A DNA stretch of 54,651 bases from positions 2,424,720 through 2,479,370 of the forward strand of contig NZ_RDBP01000012.1 of NCBI RefSeq assembly GCF_008042045.1. Direction: 5' to 3'. Positions 17,529-26,112 of this stretch are shown in pieces (position 1 is the stretch's first letter; each line of letters opens with the position of its first letter). The DNA is from Streptomyces sp. T39. Its GTDB lineage: Bacteria > Actinomycetota > Actinomycetes > Streptomycetales > Streptomycetaceae. The translations under genes and the position numbers were made by a program. Under the pieces are notes generated by a model. It ran no database searches. It saw nothing but the letters and a program-made list of their open reading frames with translations, and was not told the origin of the DNA.

Positions 17529-18254
17529 ATGGAGACGCCTGACATCGCCACTGAACACACCGGGATCGCCGCCCAGGACTGGGCCACGGCGTCCGCCGAC
17601 CCGCAGTACCGCGCCGCCGTCGTGGACCTGCTGGGCGCGCTCGCGTACGGCGAGCTGGCGGCCTTCGAGCGGCTCGCCGAGGACGCGAAGCTCGCGCCGA
17701 CGCTCGGTGACAAGGCGGAGCTGGCGAAGATGGCCTCGGCCGAGTTCCACCACTTCGAGCAGCTGCGGGACCGGCTGGCCGCCGTCGACGCGGAGCCCAC
17801 GCTGTCGATGGAGCCGTTCGCCCAGGCGCTGGACGACTTCCACCGCCAGACCGCGCCGTCCGACTGGCTGGAGGGCCTGGTCAAGGCGTACGTCGGCGAC
17901 TCGATCGCCAGCGACTTCTACCGCGAGGTGGCCGCCCGGCTGGACAGCGACACCCGGGCGCTGGTGCTCGCGGTGCTCGACGACACCGGGCACGGGAACT
18001 TCGCCGTGGAGAAGGTCCGCGCCGCCATCGAGGCCGACCCCCGGGTCGGCGGCAGGCTCGCCCTGTGGGCGCGGCGGCTGATGGGCGAGGCGCTGTCCCA
18101 GGCCCAGCGGGTGGTGGCGGAGCGGGATGCGCTGTCGACGATGCTCGTCGGAGGCGTGGCCGGCGGCTTCGACCTGGCGGCCGTGGGCGAGATGTTCTCC
18201 CGGATCACCAAGGCGCACACCAAGCGGATGGCGGCCCTCGGCCTGGCGGCCTGA
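17529..18254 (+). CDS. Ferritin-like fold protein
   Basis: A 241-aa, almost fully helical protein of the actinobacterial ferritin-like (tRNA hydroxylase-related) family. The first helix pair carries plausible iron ligands (YGELAAFERLAED and SAEFHHFEQLRD, an ExxH). The second half (DFYREVAARLDSDTRALVL) does not show a clear second ExxH, so a full diiron site is uncertain. The mycobacterial counterpart also lies beside rhlE (from memory). Starts at ATG 17529, probably leaderless. Confidence 0.85.
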   Translation: METPDIATEHTGIAAQDWATASADPQYRAAVVDLLGALAYGELAAFERLAEDAKLAPTLGDKAELAKMASAEFHHFEQLRDRLAAVDAEPTLSMEPFAQALDDFHRQTAPSDWLEGLVKAYVGDSIASDFYREVAARLDSDTRALVLAVLDDTGHGNFAVEKVRAAIEADPRVGGRLALWARRLMGEALSQAQRVVAERDALSTMLVGGVAGGFDLAAVGEMFSRITKAHTKRMAALGLAA

Positions 18255-18328
18255 CCCTGCCGCTCCCGGGCGCCCGGGTCAGTCCTCCCGGCGGCCGGGC
18301 GTCTCGTCCGGCCGCTTCCTCCTCCGGC

Positions 18329-18604
18329 TCAGAAAGGGAACGCGCGGTGCAGCCTGCGCGCGGAGGTGGCCGGGCGCAGCAGCAGGGAGAGCAGGACGGA
18401 GGCGATCGCGGCGGAACCGATCAGCGTCGCCGCCTCGTGCCCCGGGCCGAGCGCCACATGCGTCACGTACGCGCCGAAGAGCGCGCCGACGGTGCCCGTC
18501 GTGAAGACCGCGCGACGGGAGGGGAGGCGTTCGGAGAGGTGACGGGTGGCGGCCCAGGACAGGGCCAGTCCGATGAGGACGGAGCCGAGCGTTTCCAGGA
18601 GCAC
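18329..18604 (-). CDS. Small integral membrane protein
   Basis: A 91-aa hydrophobic protein with three predicted helices (ETLGSVLIGLALSWAAT, TGTVGALFGAYVTHVAL and ATLIGSAAIASVLLSLLL) and a basic C-terminus (RRLHRAFPF). The start GTG 18604 has GAGGTGA about 7 nt upstream. The Gly-rich helices recall small transglycosylase-associated (YeaQ-type) proteins, but the match is not convincing. Function unknown. Confidence 0.75.
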   Translation of the reverse strand: MLLETLGSVLIGLALSWAATRHLSERLPSRRAVFTTGTVGALFGAYVTHVALGPGHEAATLIGSAAIASVLLSLLLRPATSARRLHRAFPF

Positions 18605-18766
18605 TGCTGATCACCTCACGCCGGTACGGGGCAGGATCGGTCGTAGCCCGTCCTACCCGGCACGGAGCGATCACAACCCTCTCCGAGCGGGCGACACTGG
18701 CTCTGAACAGCCAAATCCGGCAGCTCGTGCGAGAACGGACGAAGTACGGCGGGTCTCCCTTCCGGC

Positions 18767-18821
18767 GAACGGCGACGGGGCCCGCAGGACAGTCGATGTC
18801 CTGCGGGCCCCGTCGCCGTTC
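18767..18821. terminator. Very long hairpin terminator downstream of the DUF3107 gene
   Basis: Arms 18767-18790 and 18798-18821 are perfectly complementary over 24 bp, or 25 bp with the A-T inside, around a small GTCGA loop. It lies 46 nt past the DUF3107 stop and about 160 nt upstream of the small membrane protein on the same strand. There is no T-tract. Confidence 0.8.
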
Positions 18822-18866
18822 ACGTGCTCGGGCGGGCGCCGGCGGCGGCAGCCGCCGGGCCGGCCC

Positions 18867-19094
18867 TCAGATCGCGCCGAATCCCACGCGCCGCGTGGCG
18901 CTCTCGCCGATCTCCACATAGGCGAGACGGTCGGACGGCACCAGGACCTTGCGGCCCTTGTCGTCCGTGAGGCTGAGCAGCTGCGCCTTGCCGGCCAGCG
19001 CATCGTTCACCGCGCGCTCGACCTCCTCGGCGGACTGCCCGCTCTCCAGAACGATCTCCCGGGGCGCGTGCTGCACGCCGATCTTGACCTCCAC
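18867..19094 (-). CDS. DUF3107 protein
   Basis: A 75-aa member of the actinobacterial DUF3107 family. The start at GTG 19094 (MEVKIGVQHAPREIVLES) is chosen because GGAGG lies about 9 nt upstream; the longer frame to 19154 has no ribosome site. The small alpha/beta protein ends YVEIGESATRRVGFGAI. The M. tuberculosis counterpart (Rv3208A, from memory) also lies next to the same TetR regulator. Function unknown. Confidence 0.9.
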   Translation of the reverse strand: MEVKIGVQHAPREIVLESGQSAEEVERAVNDALAGKAQLLSLTDDKGRKVLVPSDRLAYVEIGESATRRVGFGAI

Positions 19095-19214
19095 GGCTAT
19101 GTCCCTCCGAACGGTCAGTGCGTTGCGCGGTCGACCGCGCCGTACGCAGCACACATTAGCCCGGACAGCGCGCCCGTCCGTCGTCGGCGGGAAACGCCAG
19201 GAGCGAACAGGGCC

Positions 19215-19856
19215 TCAGTGCTGCTCGCTGCCGTGCAGGGGGAAGCCCGCGATACCGCGCCAGGCGAGCGAGGTCAGCAGCTGCACCGCGGTGTCGCGCG
19301 GAATGCCGGAACCGCTGGACAGCCAGTAGCGGGCGACCACCTGGGAGACCCCGCCGAGGCCGACGGCCAGCAGCATGGACTCCTCCTTCGACAGCCCGGT
19401 GTCCCCGGCGATCACGTCCGAGATCGCCTCGGCGCACTGGAGGGAGACCCGGTCGACGCGCTCGCGCACGGCGGGCTCGTTGGTCAGGTCGGACTCGAAG
19501 ACCAGGCGGAACGCGCCGCCCTCGTCCTCGACGTACGCGAAGTAGGCGTCCATCGTCGCCGCGACGCGCAGCTTGTTGTCCGTGGTCGAGGCGAGCGCCC
19601 CGCGCACGGCCTGGAGCAGCGCCTCGCAGTGCTGGTCGAGCAGCGCCAGATAGAGCTCCAGCTTCCCCGGGAAGTGCTGGTAGAGCACGGGCTTGCTGAC
19701 GCCCGCGCGCTCGGCGATGTCGTCCATCGCGGCGGAGTGGTACCCCTGCGCGACGAAGACCTCCTGGGCCGCGCCCAGGAGCTGGTTCCTGCGGGCACGG
19801 CGTGGCAGGCGCGTGCCCCGCGGGCGCGCCGCCTCTGTCTGCTCTATGGCTGTCAC
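19215..19856 (-). CDS. TetR-family regulator, FasR (Rv3208)-like
   Basis: A 213-aa regulator. The N-terminal helix-turn-helix is clear (NQLLGAAQEVFVAQGYHSAA, MDDIAERAGVSKPVLYQHFP). The rest is a TetR ligand-binding domain. The sequence around RGTRLPRRARRNQLL and KLELYLALLDQH closely resembles, from memory, mycobacterial Rv3208, called FasR, which responds to long acyl-CoA and controls fatty acid synthase genes. Synteny with DUF3107 supports orthology; the target genes in Streptomyces are not visible here. Start GTG 19856 follows GGGAGG closely. Confidence 0.88.
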   Translation of the reverse strand: MTAIEQTEAARPRGTRLPRRARRNQLLGAAQEVFVAQGYHSAAMDDIAERAGVSKPVLYQHFPGKLELYLALLDQHCEALLQAVRGALASTTDNKLRVAATMDAYFAYVEDEGGAFRLVFESDLTNEPAVRERVDRVSLQCAEAISDVIAGDTGLSKEESMLLAVGLGGVSQVVARYWLSSGSGIPRDTAVQLLTSLAWRGIAGFPLHGSEQH

Positions 19857-20038
19857 GCCGCCTCCCAAGTGTTGAACAAGCACAGTCGTGCCGTACGCGC
19901 TGTGCGCCGCGCCCGCCATCGTACTTTTCGGTAACGACGGTGTGCGTGGTGCGGACGCAGAATTTCACGGACCGGACGGTCGCGGAAGCTGCCTGCTCGG
20001 GAGCGATACAGGGACATACCGGCGGTAAGTGCTGCAGG

Positions 20039-20263
20039 TTACCGGTAGTCGTCCTCGTCGAGCGTGACCACCCGGGCCTGCTCGGCGGCGTCCGCCTCGT
20101 TCGCGGCGTCGGGGTCGGCGCGGTTCACCGGGTCGTCGTGGTCCTGCCGGACGTCGGTGTGCTGTTCCGCGGCATCGGCCTCGGGGACCTCGGAGTCCTG
20201 CGGGGCGGCGTCCTGGTCGTCGTCGTGGGCGAAGGTTTCCGGCTCTGAGGGATCGACTGTCAT
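20039..20263 (-). CDS. Small acidic hypothetical protein
   Basis: A 74-aa, strongly acidic, probably disordered protein (MTVDPSEPETFAHDDDQD through VVTLDEDDYR). Starts at ATG 20263 with AGGGAAAG upstream. There is no hydrophobic segment. Its conserved-looking C-terminal VVTLDEDDYR may be a docking tail. It lies divergent to the damaged hydrolase. Function unknown. Confidence 0.7.
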   Translation of the reverse strand: MTVDPSEPETFAHDDDQDAAPQDSEVPEADAAEQHTDVRQDHDDPVNRADPDAANEADAAEQARVVTLDEDDYR

Positions 20264-20399
20264 ACCGCACCGCTTTCCCTGGAATGCGCCCTTTGATACG
20301 AGCCTAGGAGGTCCGGGAGGCGGACGCCATGCCATGGGGCCGCCGCCTGTGACGGCGGACACACGGGTGGGGGCGTGATCGTCTCGTAACATTGCCCGC

Positions 20400-20668
20400 A
20401 TGTCTTCGACCGAGCTGCCGGGAGCCCCGGCGATCGGCGCGGCCGTGGCCCCCAGGGTCGCGGCGGTGCGCGTCGCCGAGGGGGAGGAGCTGCGCTCCGT
20501 CGCCCTCCCGGGCCTCACGCTGACCGTCCGCTCCCGCCCGCGACGGCGGCGTTCCGGGACTCCCGGCTGCTGACGCTCCCGGACGCCGGGCACGTTGCGA
20601 TGATGGAGTACCCGGAGACGGTCGCCCAGGCGATCCGGGAGCTGCTCGACGACTGCGGTGGGAGCTGA
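20400..20668 (+). pseudogene. Alpha/beta hydrolase with large internal deletion
   Basis: ATG 20400 opens a normal-looking N-terminus (MSSTELPGAPAIGAAVAPR, then VALPGLTLTVRSRP). At about base 20540 the frame changes to nonsense and stops at 20575. A different frame supplies a typical hydrolase C-terminus (AFRDSRLLTLPDAGHVAMME with the catalytic His, then YPETVAQAIRELL), stopping at 20668. The whole catalytic core, about 200 residues in relatives as I remember them, is absent. No other damage is visible, so the deletion is recent or an assembly error. Confidence 0.82.
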
Positions 20669-20676
20669 TCCGGGGC

Positions 20677-21906
20677 GTGGGACGACACAGCCGCAAGGGC
20701 CCCGTACCCAAGGGCACCGGGACGCCGGGCGCACCCGGCACGCTGCCCGGTGCCCGGGAGGCGGCGGCGCCCGGCGGCGGCCGGCGCCGCAGGCCGGGCG
20801 AACAGCACGCACCGGCCCCCGGCCCCGGCGCGCCGGTCAGGGGCGGACACCCCGAGCACCACGAGTCCGGCGGCGGCTGGGGCGACTGGCAGACCGGCGC
20901 GATGCCGCAGGTGCGCAGCGCCCCGGCGCCGGCCGCCCCGGGGCCGCGGATACCGGGCCCGCGGCGCGAGTTCGTCGAGGCGTTCGACGGACCCGTACCG
21001 CCCGGTGAGCCGCGGGAGCCCGAACGCGGCGGTCCCGGCCCGGACGGCGGGGACCACGAGGACGGCGGCGTGCCCCCGGCAGCCAGGGGCGGCAGGGGCC
21101 GGGCCTTCACCGGCGTCGCCGCCGCGGCCGTGACCACGGTGCTGGCGGTGATCGTCGCGGGACAGGTCACCGAGGAGCGGCCGGACGGCGTCGGTTCGCA
21201 GTCCGCGAGCCAGGAGCGCGGTGCGGTGCAGGAGCGGCCCGACCGCTCCGAGGGCAGGGCCACACCCCAGCAGGAGTCGGAGGCGGCGCCCGCGGCGCCG
21301 GCGCCCACCTACGAGCAGCTGATGGCGGCGCAGTTCCCGATCGACCCCCGACTCAAGGGGTCGGGCGAGTTCGAGGCCGTGCCCGGCTTCGACAAGGGGC
21401 CCGGCAAGGGTCGCAGGGTCCGCTACCGCATCGACGTCGAGAAGGGGCTCGGCCTGGACGCCGGCCTCTTCGCGCGGGCCGTCCAGGAGACGCTCAACGA
21501 CGACCGCAGCTGGGCGCACAACGGGGCGATGACGTTCGAACGCGTCTCCTCGGGCGAAGCGGAGTTCGTCCTCACCCTGGCGAGCCCCGGCACGACCGGC
21601 GTCTGGTGCGCCAAGTCGGGGCTCGACACCACCGTCGACAACGTCTCCTGCGACTCCGCGTCGACCGAGCGCGTGATGATCAACGCCTACCGGTGGGCGC
21701 GAGGGGCGGAGACCTACGGGCCGAAGGCGATGCACGCCTACCGGCAGATGCTCATCAACCACGAGGTCGGGCACCGGCTCGGGCACAACCACGTCAACTG
21801 CGCCACCCCGGGAGCACTTGCGCCCGTGATGCAGCAGCAGACGAAGTCGCTCGACGTCGGCGGCGTCGCCTGCCGCGCCAACCCCTGGGTGCACCCCGGG
21901 GGCTGA
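20677..21906 (+). CDS. DUF3152 membrane-anchored zincin-like protein
   Basis: A 409-aa protein. A long, Pro/Gly-rich, probably disordered cytoplasmic N-terminus of ~140 residues is followed by one transmembrane helix (AFTGVAAAAVTTVLAVIVAG) and a linker. The extracellular DUF3152 domain shows an extended zinc motif HEVGHRLGHNH (HExxHxxGxxH) and paired cysteines around it. This pattern implies a metzincin-like peptidase, although activity is unproven in the family. Start GTG 20677 is 9 nt after the remnant hydrolase. The M. tuberculosis homologue, from memory, is Rv3207c in the same neighbourhood. Confidence 0.9.
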   Translation: MGRHSRKGPVPKGTGTPGAPGTLPGAREAAAPGGGRRRRPGEQHAPAPGPGAPVRGGHPEHHESGGGWGDWQTGAMPQVRSAPAPAAPGPRIPGPRREFVEAFDGPVPPGEPREPERGGPGPDGGDHEDGGVPPAARGGRGRAFTGVAAAAVTTVLAVIVAGQVTEERPDGVGSQSASQERGAVQERPDRSEGRATPQQESEAAPAAPAPTYEQLMAAQFPIDPRLKGSGEFEAVPGFDKGPGKGRRVRYRIDVEKGLGLDAGLFARAVQETLNDDRSWAHNGAMTFERVSSGEAEFVLTLASPGTTGVWCAKSGLDTTVDNVSCDSASTERVMINAYRWARGAETYGPKAMHAYRQMLINHEVGHRLGHNHVNCATPGALAPVMQQQTKSLDVGGVACRANPWVHPGG

Positions 21907-22019
21907 CGACACCACGGCTCCGCCGGGCGGCCCGCCGCCATGACGGGCTGTGATCGCTGCACACCGTAGCGCGACGAAACGTCGCTCGGGTGCGAAAGTT
22001 ACGTGCATTCACCCCTTCC

Positions 22020-22053
22020 GGTGGCGCGACGGACAACCGTCCGTCGCGCCACC
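22020..22053. terminator. Hairpin between DUF3152 gene and the Pel-like unit
   Basis: A perfect 15-bp stem (22020-22034 with 22039-22053) with loop AACC, preceded by a smaller GCGACG-AAA-CGTCGC hairpin. It may terminate the DUF3152 transcript. Because it lies 80 nt before the glycosyltransferase start it could also be a leader structure or operator. Confidence 0.55.
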
Positions 22054-22133
22054 GTCGCGTCCGCATAACGTCGTCCCGCTGTCAGCCGCCGGGACAACGG
22101 CGGCCGTCCACAACGGAGATCGGGGGTGCACTC

Positions 22134-23870
22134 GTGCGGATCGGCATGCTCACCGAGGGTGGTCCTCCCTGTGCGCCGGGTGAATCCGGGCTCTGGTGCG
22201 ACCGGCTCGTCCGCGGGCTCGCGCAGCACGAGTTCGACGTCTACACCATGAGCCGCAGCGCGGCCCGGGAGGAGCCGGCGGCGCCGGCGCTTCCCCCGCA
22301 TGTGCGCCTGGCGCGCACCGCGCCGCTGTGGGCACCGGCGGACGACGGCGTGAGCCTCGGACGCCGGGAGCGCCGGCGCTTCGCGCAGCACTTCGCGACC
22401 ATGGCGCGGGGCGTGTGCGCGGGCGGGGACGGATTCGCCGACGGGCTCCACGGCCTCGCCGACCTCGCCCGGGACCACGGCGGCCTCCCCGCCGCGCTGC
22501 GCTCCGAAGTCGCCCTGCGCGCCCTGGAGTCCGCGTGCCGCGCGCCCGGCGCACACCGGGCGCTGCAGGCCGTGACCGTGCCCGACCTGCTGGAGGCGGC
22601 CGACCGGCTCGAACGCGCCCTGCGCCCCCTCTCTTTCGACTGGTACGAGGACGACGGGCTCGCCTCCGCGGACCTGTGCCATGCCGCTTCCGGTGGACCG
22701 GCCGCGCTGGCCGGGCTGTTGGCCAAACGCTTCTGCGGGGTCCCGCTGCTGGTCACCGAGTACGGCGTGCATCTGCGCGGCCGGTACCTGGAGGGCCGTG
22801 AGGACGGACTGAGCGCCCCGGTGCGCGCCCTTCTCGGCGCCTTCCACGGCCTCCTGGCGCGCGAGATCTACGCCGGGGCGGATGTGATCACCCCGGGCAA
22901 CACCCACGCCCGCCGCTGGCAGGAGCAGTGCGGCGCCGACCGCGCCAAGCTGCGCACGGTCTACCCGGGCATGGCGGCGGACGGCTTCGCGGCGGTCGGC
23001 GAGAGCGGCGACACCGAGGGAGCGGGCGCCGGCGGGGACGGCCACACCCTGGTCTGGGTCGGTCGCGTGGAACCGGCGAAGGACCTCGTCGGCCTGCTGC
23101 ACGCCTTCGCCGAGATCCGCAAGGAGGAGCCCGGCGCGAGACTGCGGCTCTTCACCGCCCCCGCCCGGGACGAGGAGAGCGCCGGTCATCTCGCGCACTG
23201 CCGTGCGCTGGCCGCGCAGCTCTTCCCGGACGAGGCCGCGGACGCGCACGCGGTGGGCGACAGCCCCGTCTCCTTCGACGAGATCGGCGGCCCCGAGGCG
23301 CCGGCACCCGCCGACGCGTACGCGGCCGGCGGTCTGGTGGTCCTCTCCAGCGTCGTCGAGGGCTTCCCGCTCAGTCTGGTCGAGGCCATGTTCTGCGGAC
23401 GGGCCACGGTCTCCACGGACGTCGGCGCGGTCGTCGAGGTCATCGGCGGGACCGGGCTCGTGGTGCCCCCGCGCAATCCGCGGGCGCTCGCGGACGCCTG
23501 CCTCGCGCTGCTGCGCGACCCCGAGCGCCGTGCGCGCCTGGGAGCCGCGGCCCGGGCACGGGCCCTGGAGCTCTTCACCGTCGAACAGAACCTGGCCGCG
23601 TTCCGCGGCATCTACCTGGAACTGATCTCCCACTCCCCGGTGCGCCGGGCGACGGAGACCGTCGACGCGGACGGCGGACCGGTGCCCTTCGCGCACCCGG
23701 CCGAGTCCCACGTCGCCGGACGTCTCACCGGCGCGGCGCACGTTCCCCGCTGGGCGGCGGAGGCGGCGTCCGGCCCGCTCACCGGCGCCGGCACCCCGGA
23801 CACCGCAGGCACCCGCGACATCGCCCACACCGCCGACACCACCGACACCGCGAGGGAGGTACGCCGATGA
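22134..23870 (+). CDS. PelF-like (DUF3492, GT4) glycosyltransferase
   Basis: A 578-aa cytoplasmic glycosyltransferase of GT-B fold. The N-terminal domain starts RIGMLTEGGPPCAPGESGLW, in the manner of DUF3492/PelF, and contains the characteristic VTEYGVHLRGR. The C-terminal half has the GT4 nucleotide-sugar region (WVGRVEPAKDLVGLLHAFAE) and the ExxxxxxxE motif in EGFPLSLVEAMFCG. The last ~70 residues are a disordered Thr/Ala tail. PelF polymerises hexosamine chains from UDP-sugars in Pel systems. Start GTG 22134 follows GGGGGTG. Its TGA overlaps the next ATG, so the two are translationally coupled. Confidence 0.85.
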   Translation: MRIGMLTEGGPPCAPGESGLWCDRLVRGLAQHEFDVYTMSRSAAREEPAAPALPPHVRLARTAPLWAPADDGVSLGRRERRRFAQHFATMARGVCAGGDGFADGLHGLADLARDHGGLPAALRSEVALRALESACRAPGAHRALQAVTVPDLLEAADRLERALRPLSFDWYEDDGLASADLCHAASGGPAALAGLLAKRFCGVPLLVTEYGVHLRGRYLEGREDGLSAPVRALLGAFHGLLAREIYAGADVITPGNTHARRWQEQCGADRAKLRTVYPGMAADGFAAVGESGDTEGAGAGGDGHTLVWVGRVEPAKDLVGLLHAFAEIRKEEPGARLRLFTAPARDEESAGHLAHCRALAAQLFPDEAADAHAVGDSPVSFDEIGGPEAPAPADAYAAGGLVVLSSVVEGFPLSLVEAMFCGRATVSTDVGAVVEVIGGTGLVVPPRNPRALADACLALLRDPERRARLGAAARARALELFTVEQNLAAFRGIYLELISHSPVRRATETVDADGGPVPFAHPAESHVAGRLTGAAHVPRWAAEAASGPLTGAGTPDTAGTRDIAHTADTTDTAREVRR

Positions 23871-25972
23871 ACGCGGCGCGCGCCACGGAGAACGCCTCCG
23901 TGGAGGAGGACCCGACCCCCCTGACCGACGGCCTCGCGCCGGTGACGGACGAGGACGTCGACGCCGAACACATCCGCGCCGTCTGGGAGATGGCGGCCCT
24001 GACCGCCCTCGACGGCATCCGCGGCACACCGGGGACGGGGACGGCCGGGGCACTCGGCCCGGGGCCGGCCGGCGGCGGGACGGCCGGCGGCACGGCGGAT
24101 GCGCCGGGGTCCGGCGGCCCGGTCGGTGACGACGCGGCCGGCGTTCCGCTGCCCGCCGGCCCGGCCGGCGAGCTGCCCGGTGGGTCTCGCGCCGCGTGGG
24201 GCGCCGGCGCGAACGGCGGCGGCGCGGGTGAGGCCCCGGCAGCCTGCGGCCCGGTCGGTGGTGCGACGGGCGGCGCTCCGCGGCCCGGCGGGGGAGCGGG
24301 AGACGCCCAGGAGCCGGCTGGGACGGCTGCCGGCGGGCCCGGCGCCGCCCGGGGCGCCGACGGTGGCGCCGACGGGGGCGCTGCCGCGCGCGCCCGCGGC
24401 CCCGAGGACGCGGTCGCCGGTGGCGTGGGCGATGCCCTGCGGGCCGGCGACGCGGGAGGGACCGTGTGGGGCGCCGCCTCAGGAGCGGCGGCTGTCCGGA
24501 ACGCTGCCGCCGGGCCGCGGCCGGAAAACCGGTCCACCGTCTCAGGAGCTGCGGATAGCCGGGACACCCCCGGGCGCCGGTCGGAGGAGTATGCCGCCGG
24601 AGGGGTGCGGCGCGAGCCGGCCGCGGACGCGGCCGTCTGGGCGGAGCCCGACACGGAGATCGCGCGGGACGGCGGCGCCGGGAACCGCACGGACCAGCAG
24701 GAGCGAGCGGCGGACGGCGGCCCGGCCGCGGCCGGGCGTTCCGCGTTCGGGGAGCGGCGAGGCGCGGGCATGTCCGGGCGTTCCGCGCCCGGGGAGCGGC
24801 GAGGCGCGGGCGCGGCCGTCCGTGCCGGGGACGAGCGCCTGACGGACCGTTTCCGCACCGGGGACGGAGCCGCCGACGCGGCCCCGCCGCGCCGGGCGGC
24901 CCGCCGGGGCGGCGGAGACCCCGTGAAGGGGCTCCTCCACCAGCACCGCGACCTGTGCGAACAGGCTGTCGACCCCTTCGAGATCGCCGCAGCCCTCGAA
25001 GCGCACGGCCTCACCGACCGCACGGCGGCGCGCTTCCGGCACCGGGACGTCTTCGCGCTCGCCGAGGAGATGTTCGCCCGCGCCGAGCGCAGCACGGCCG
25101 CCGTCCGCCCGGCGCGCGCCGCCGAACCGCGCACCGGGCGGGCGGGTGTGCCGCTGCGGGCGGCCGCACCGGGCATCGTGTGCGCGCTCGCCCTCGCTGC
25201 GGCCGCCGTCACCGACGGCGGCCAGCGGATCGCCGCCGGGGCGGCCGGAGCGCTCGCCACGGGTCTCGCGCTGCTGTACGCGCTGCGCTCCGGGCCGCTG
25301 CGCGCCCGGGGCCGCCGCACGCCCGGCGCCGCCCGGCTGTGGACGCTGTGGCTCCTCGGCTACGCCGTCTGCGGGCAGGGGCTGATCGGCGAGATCGCCG
25401 GCGGTGGCCCGGAAGGGCGGGTGCCGCTGTCCGCGGTGCCGCTGCTCTCCCTGGCCGTCGCCGTCGTCCCGGCGGCCTGGTGCGCCCGGCTCTTCGCCGT
25501 ACGGGCGGGCCGGCGGATCCGGTCGAGCCGAGGGCTCGATGAGTTCGCGGCCGGCACCCGCCCGCTGCTGCTCGCCGTCGTCGCCCTCTACACCGCCGTG
25601 CTGGCCGTCCTCGCGGTCCTGACCGTTCTCGTCCTGCCGGAGGCGCCCGGGGCGGCCGGCGGTGCCGGGGCCGCCGGCCCCGTCGTCGCCCTGGGAACCC
25701 TGTTCTTCCTGGCCCGGCTGCTGATCGTGCACGGCTGCCCCGGGCCCGCGTCCGCCGCGCTCGCCACCGCCTGCGCCGTCGAGGCCGCGGTGCCCGCCCT
25801 GCTGCTGTCCGGGCGGCTGCCCGGCCTCGGCCCCCTCGCGCGCCCGGCCGAACTGCTGGTCGCGGAGTGGGGCGCCGCGGCCGTGCCCGTCCTCGCCTGC
25901 ACCGGCGCCGCCCTGGCGCTCCTCGTCCACGCCTTCACCGTGCTCGTCCGGGCTTCGGCCCACACCCCCTGA
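23867..25972 (+). CDS. Large multi-spanning membrane protein of the Pel-like unit
   Basis: A 701-aa protein, not assigned to a family. Residues 1 to about 45 are acidic. About 290 residues of Gly/Ala/Pro/Arg low complexity follow, including the repeat GRSAxGERRGAG. A helical segment (LHQHRDLCEQAVDPFEIAAA, FRHRDVFALAEEMFARAER) comes next. The last ~270 residues form about eight hydrophobic helices. Its position between a PelF-like transferase and an epimerase suggests the PelG or PelE/PelD membrane role in polymer export, but no clear sequence match was seen. Starts at ATG 23867 with GGGAGG, overlapping the previous stop. Confidence 0.8.
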   Translation: MNAARATENASVEEDPTPLTDGLAPVTDEDVDAEHIRAVWEMAALTALDGIRGTPGTGTAGALGPGPAGGGTAGGTADAPGSGGPVGDDAAGVPLPAGPAGELPGGSRAAWGAGANGGGAGEAPAACGPVGGATGGAPRPGGGAGDAQEPAGTAAGGPGAARGADGGADGGAAARARGPEDAVAGGVGDALRAGDAGGTVWGAASGAAAVRNAAAGPRPENRSTVSGAADSRDTPGRRSEEYAAGGVRREPAADAAVWAEPDTEIARDGGAGNRTDQQERAADGGPAAAGRSAFGERRGAGMSGRSAPGERRGAGAAVRAGDERLTDRFRTGDGAADAAPPRRAARRGGGDPVKGLLHQHRDLCEQAVDPFEIAAALEAHGLTDRTAARFRHRDVFALAEEMFARAERSTAAVRPARAAEPRTGRAGVPLRAAAPGIVCALALAAAAVTDGGQRIAAGAAGALATGLALLYALRSGPLRARGRRTPGAARLWTLWLLGYAVCGQGLIGEIAGGGPEGRVPLSAVPLLSLAVAVVPAAWCARLFAVRAGRRIRSSRGLDEFAAGTRPLLLAVVALYTAVLAVLAVLTVLVLPEAPGAAGGAGAAGPVVALGTLFFLARLLIVHGCPGPASAALATACAVEAAVPALLLSGRLPGLGPLARPAELLVAEWGAAAVPVLACTGAALALLVHAFTVLVRASAHTP

Positions 25973-26058
25973 CCGGGCCCGGCGCACCGCGCGGAGCCGA
26001 CACCGCGCAGTCCGCCGCAACCCGGCATCGACAGCGACACCTCCAAAGGAGAAAGCGC

Positions 26059-26112
26059 ATGACCCCGCAACACCCCGTGACACCCCGTCGGCCCCAGGGG
26101 GGCGCGCGATGA
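26059..26112 (+). CDS. 17-residue leader ORF coupled to the epimerase
   Basis: ATG 26059 has one of the best ribosome sites in the region (AAAGGAGAAAGCGC). The ORF encodes MTPQHPVTPRRPQGGAR and stops at TGA 26110-26112, overlapping the epimerase ATG (26109) as ATGA. The epimerase has no good ribosome site of its own, so translation of this short ORF probably delivers ribosomes to it. Whether the peptide itself matters is unknown. Confidence 0.55.
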   Translation: MTPQHPVTPRRPQGGAR

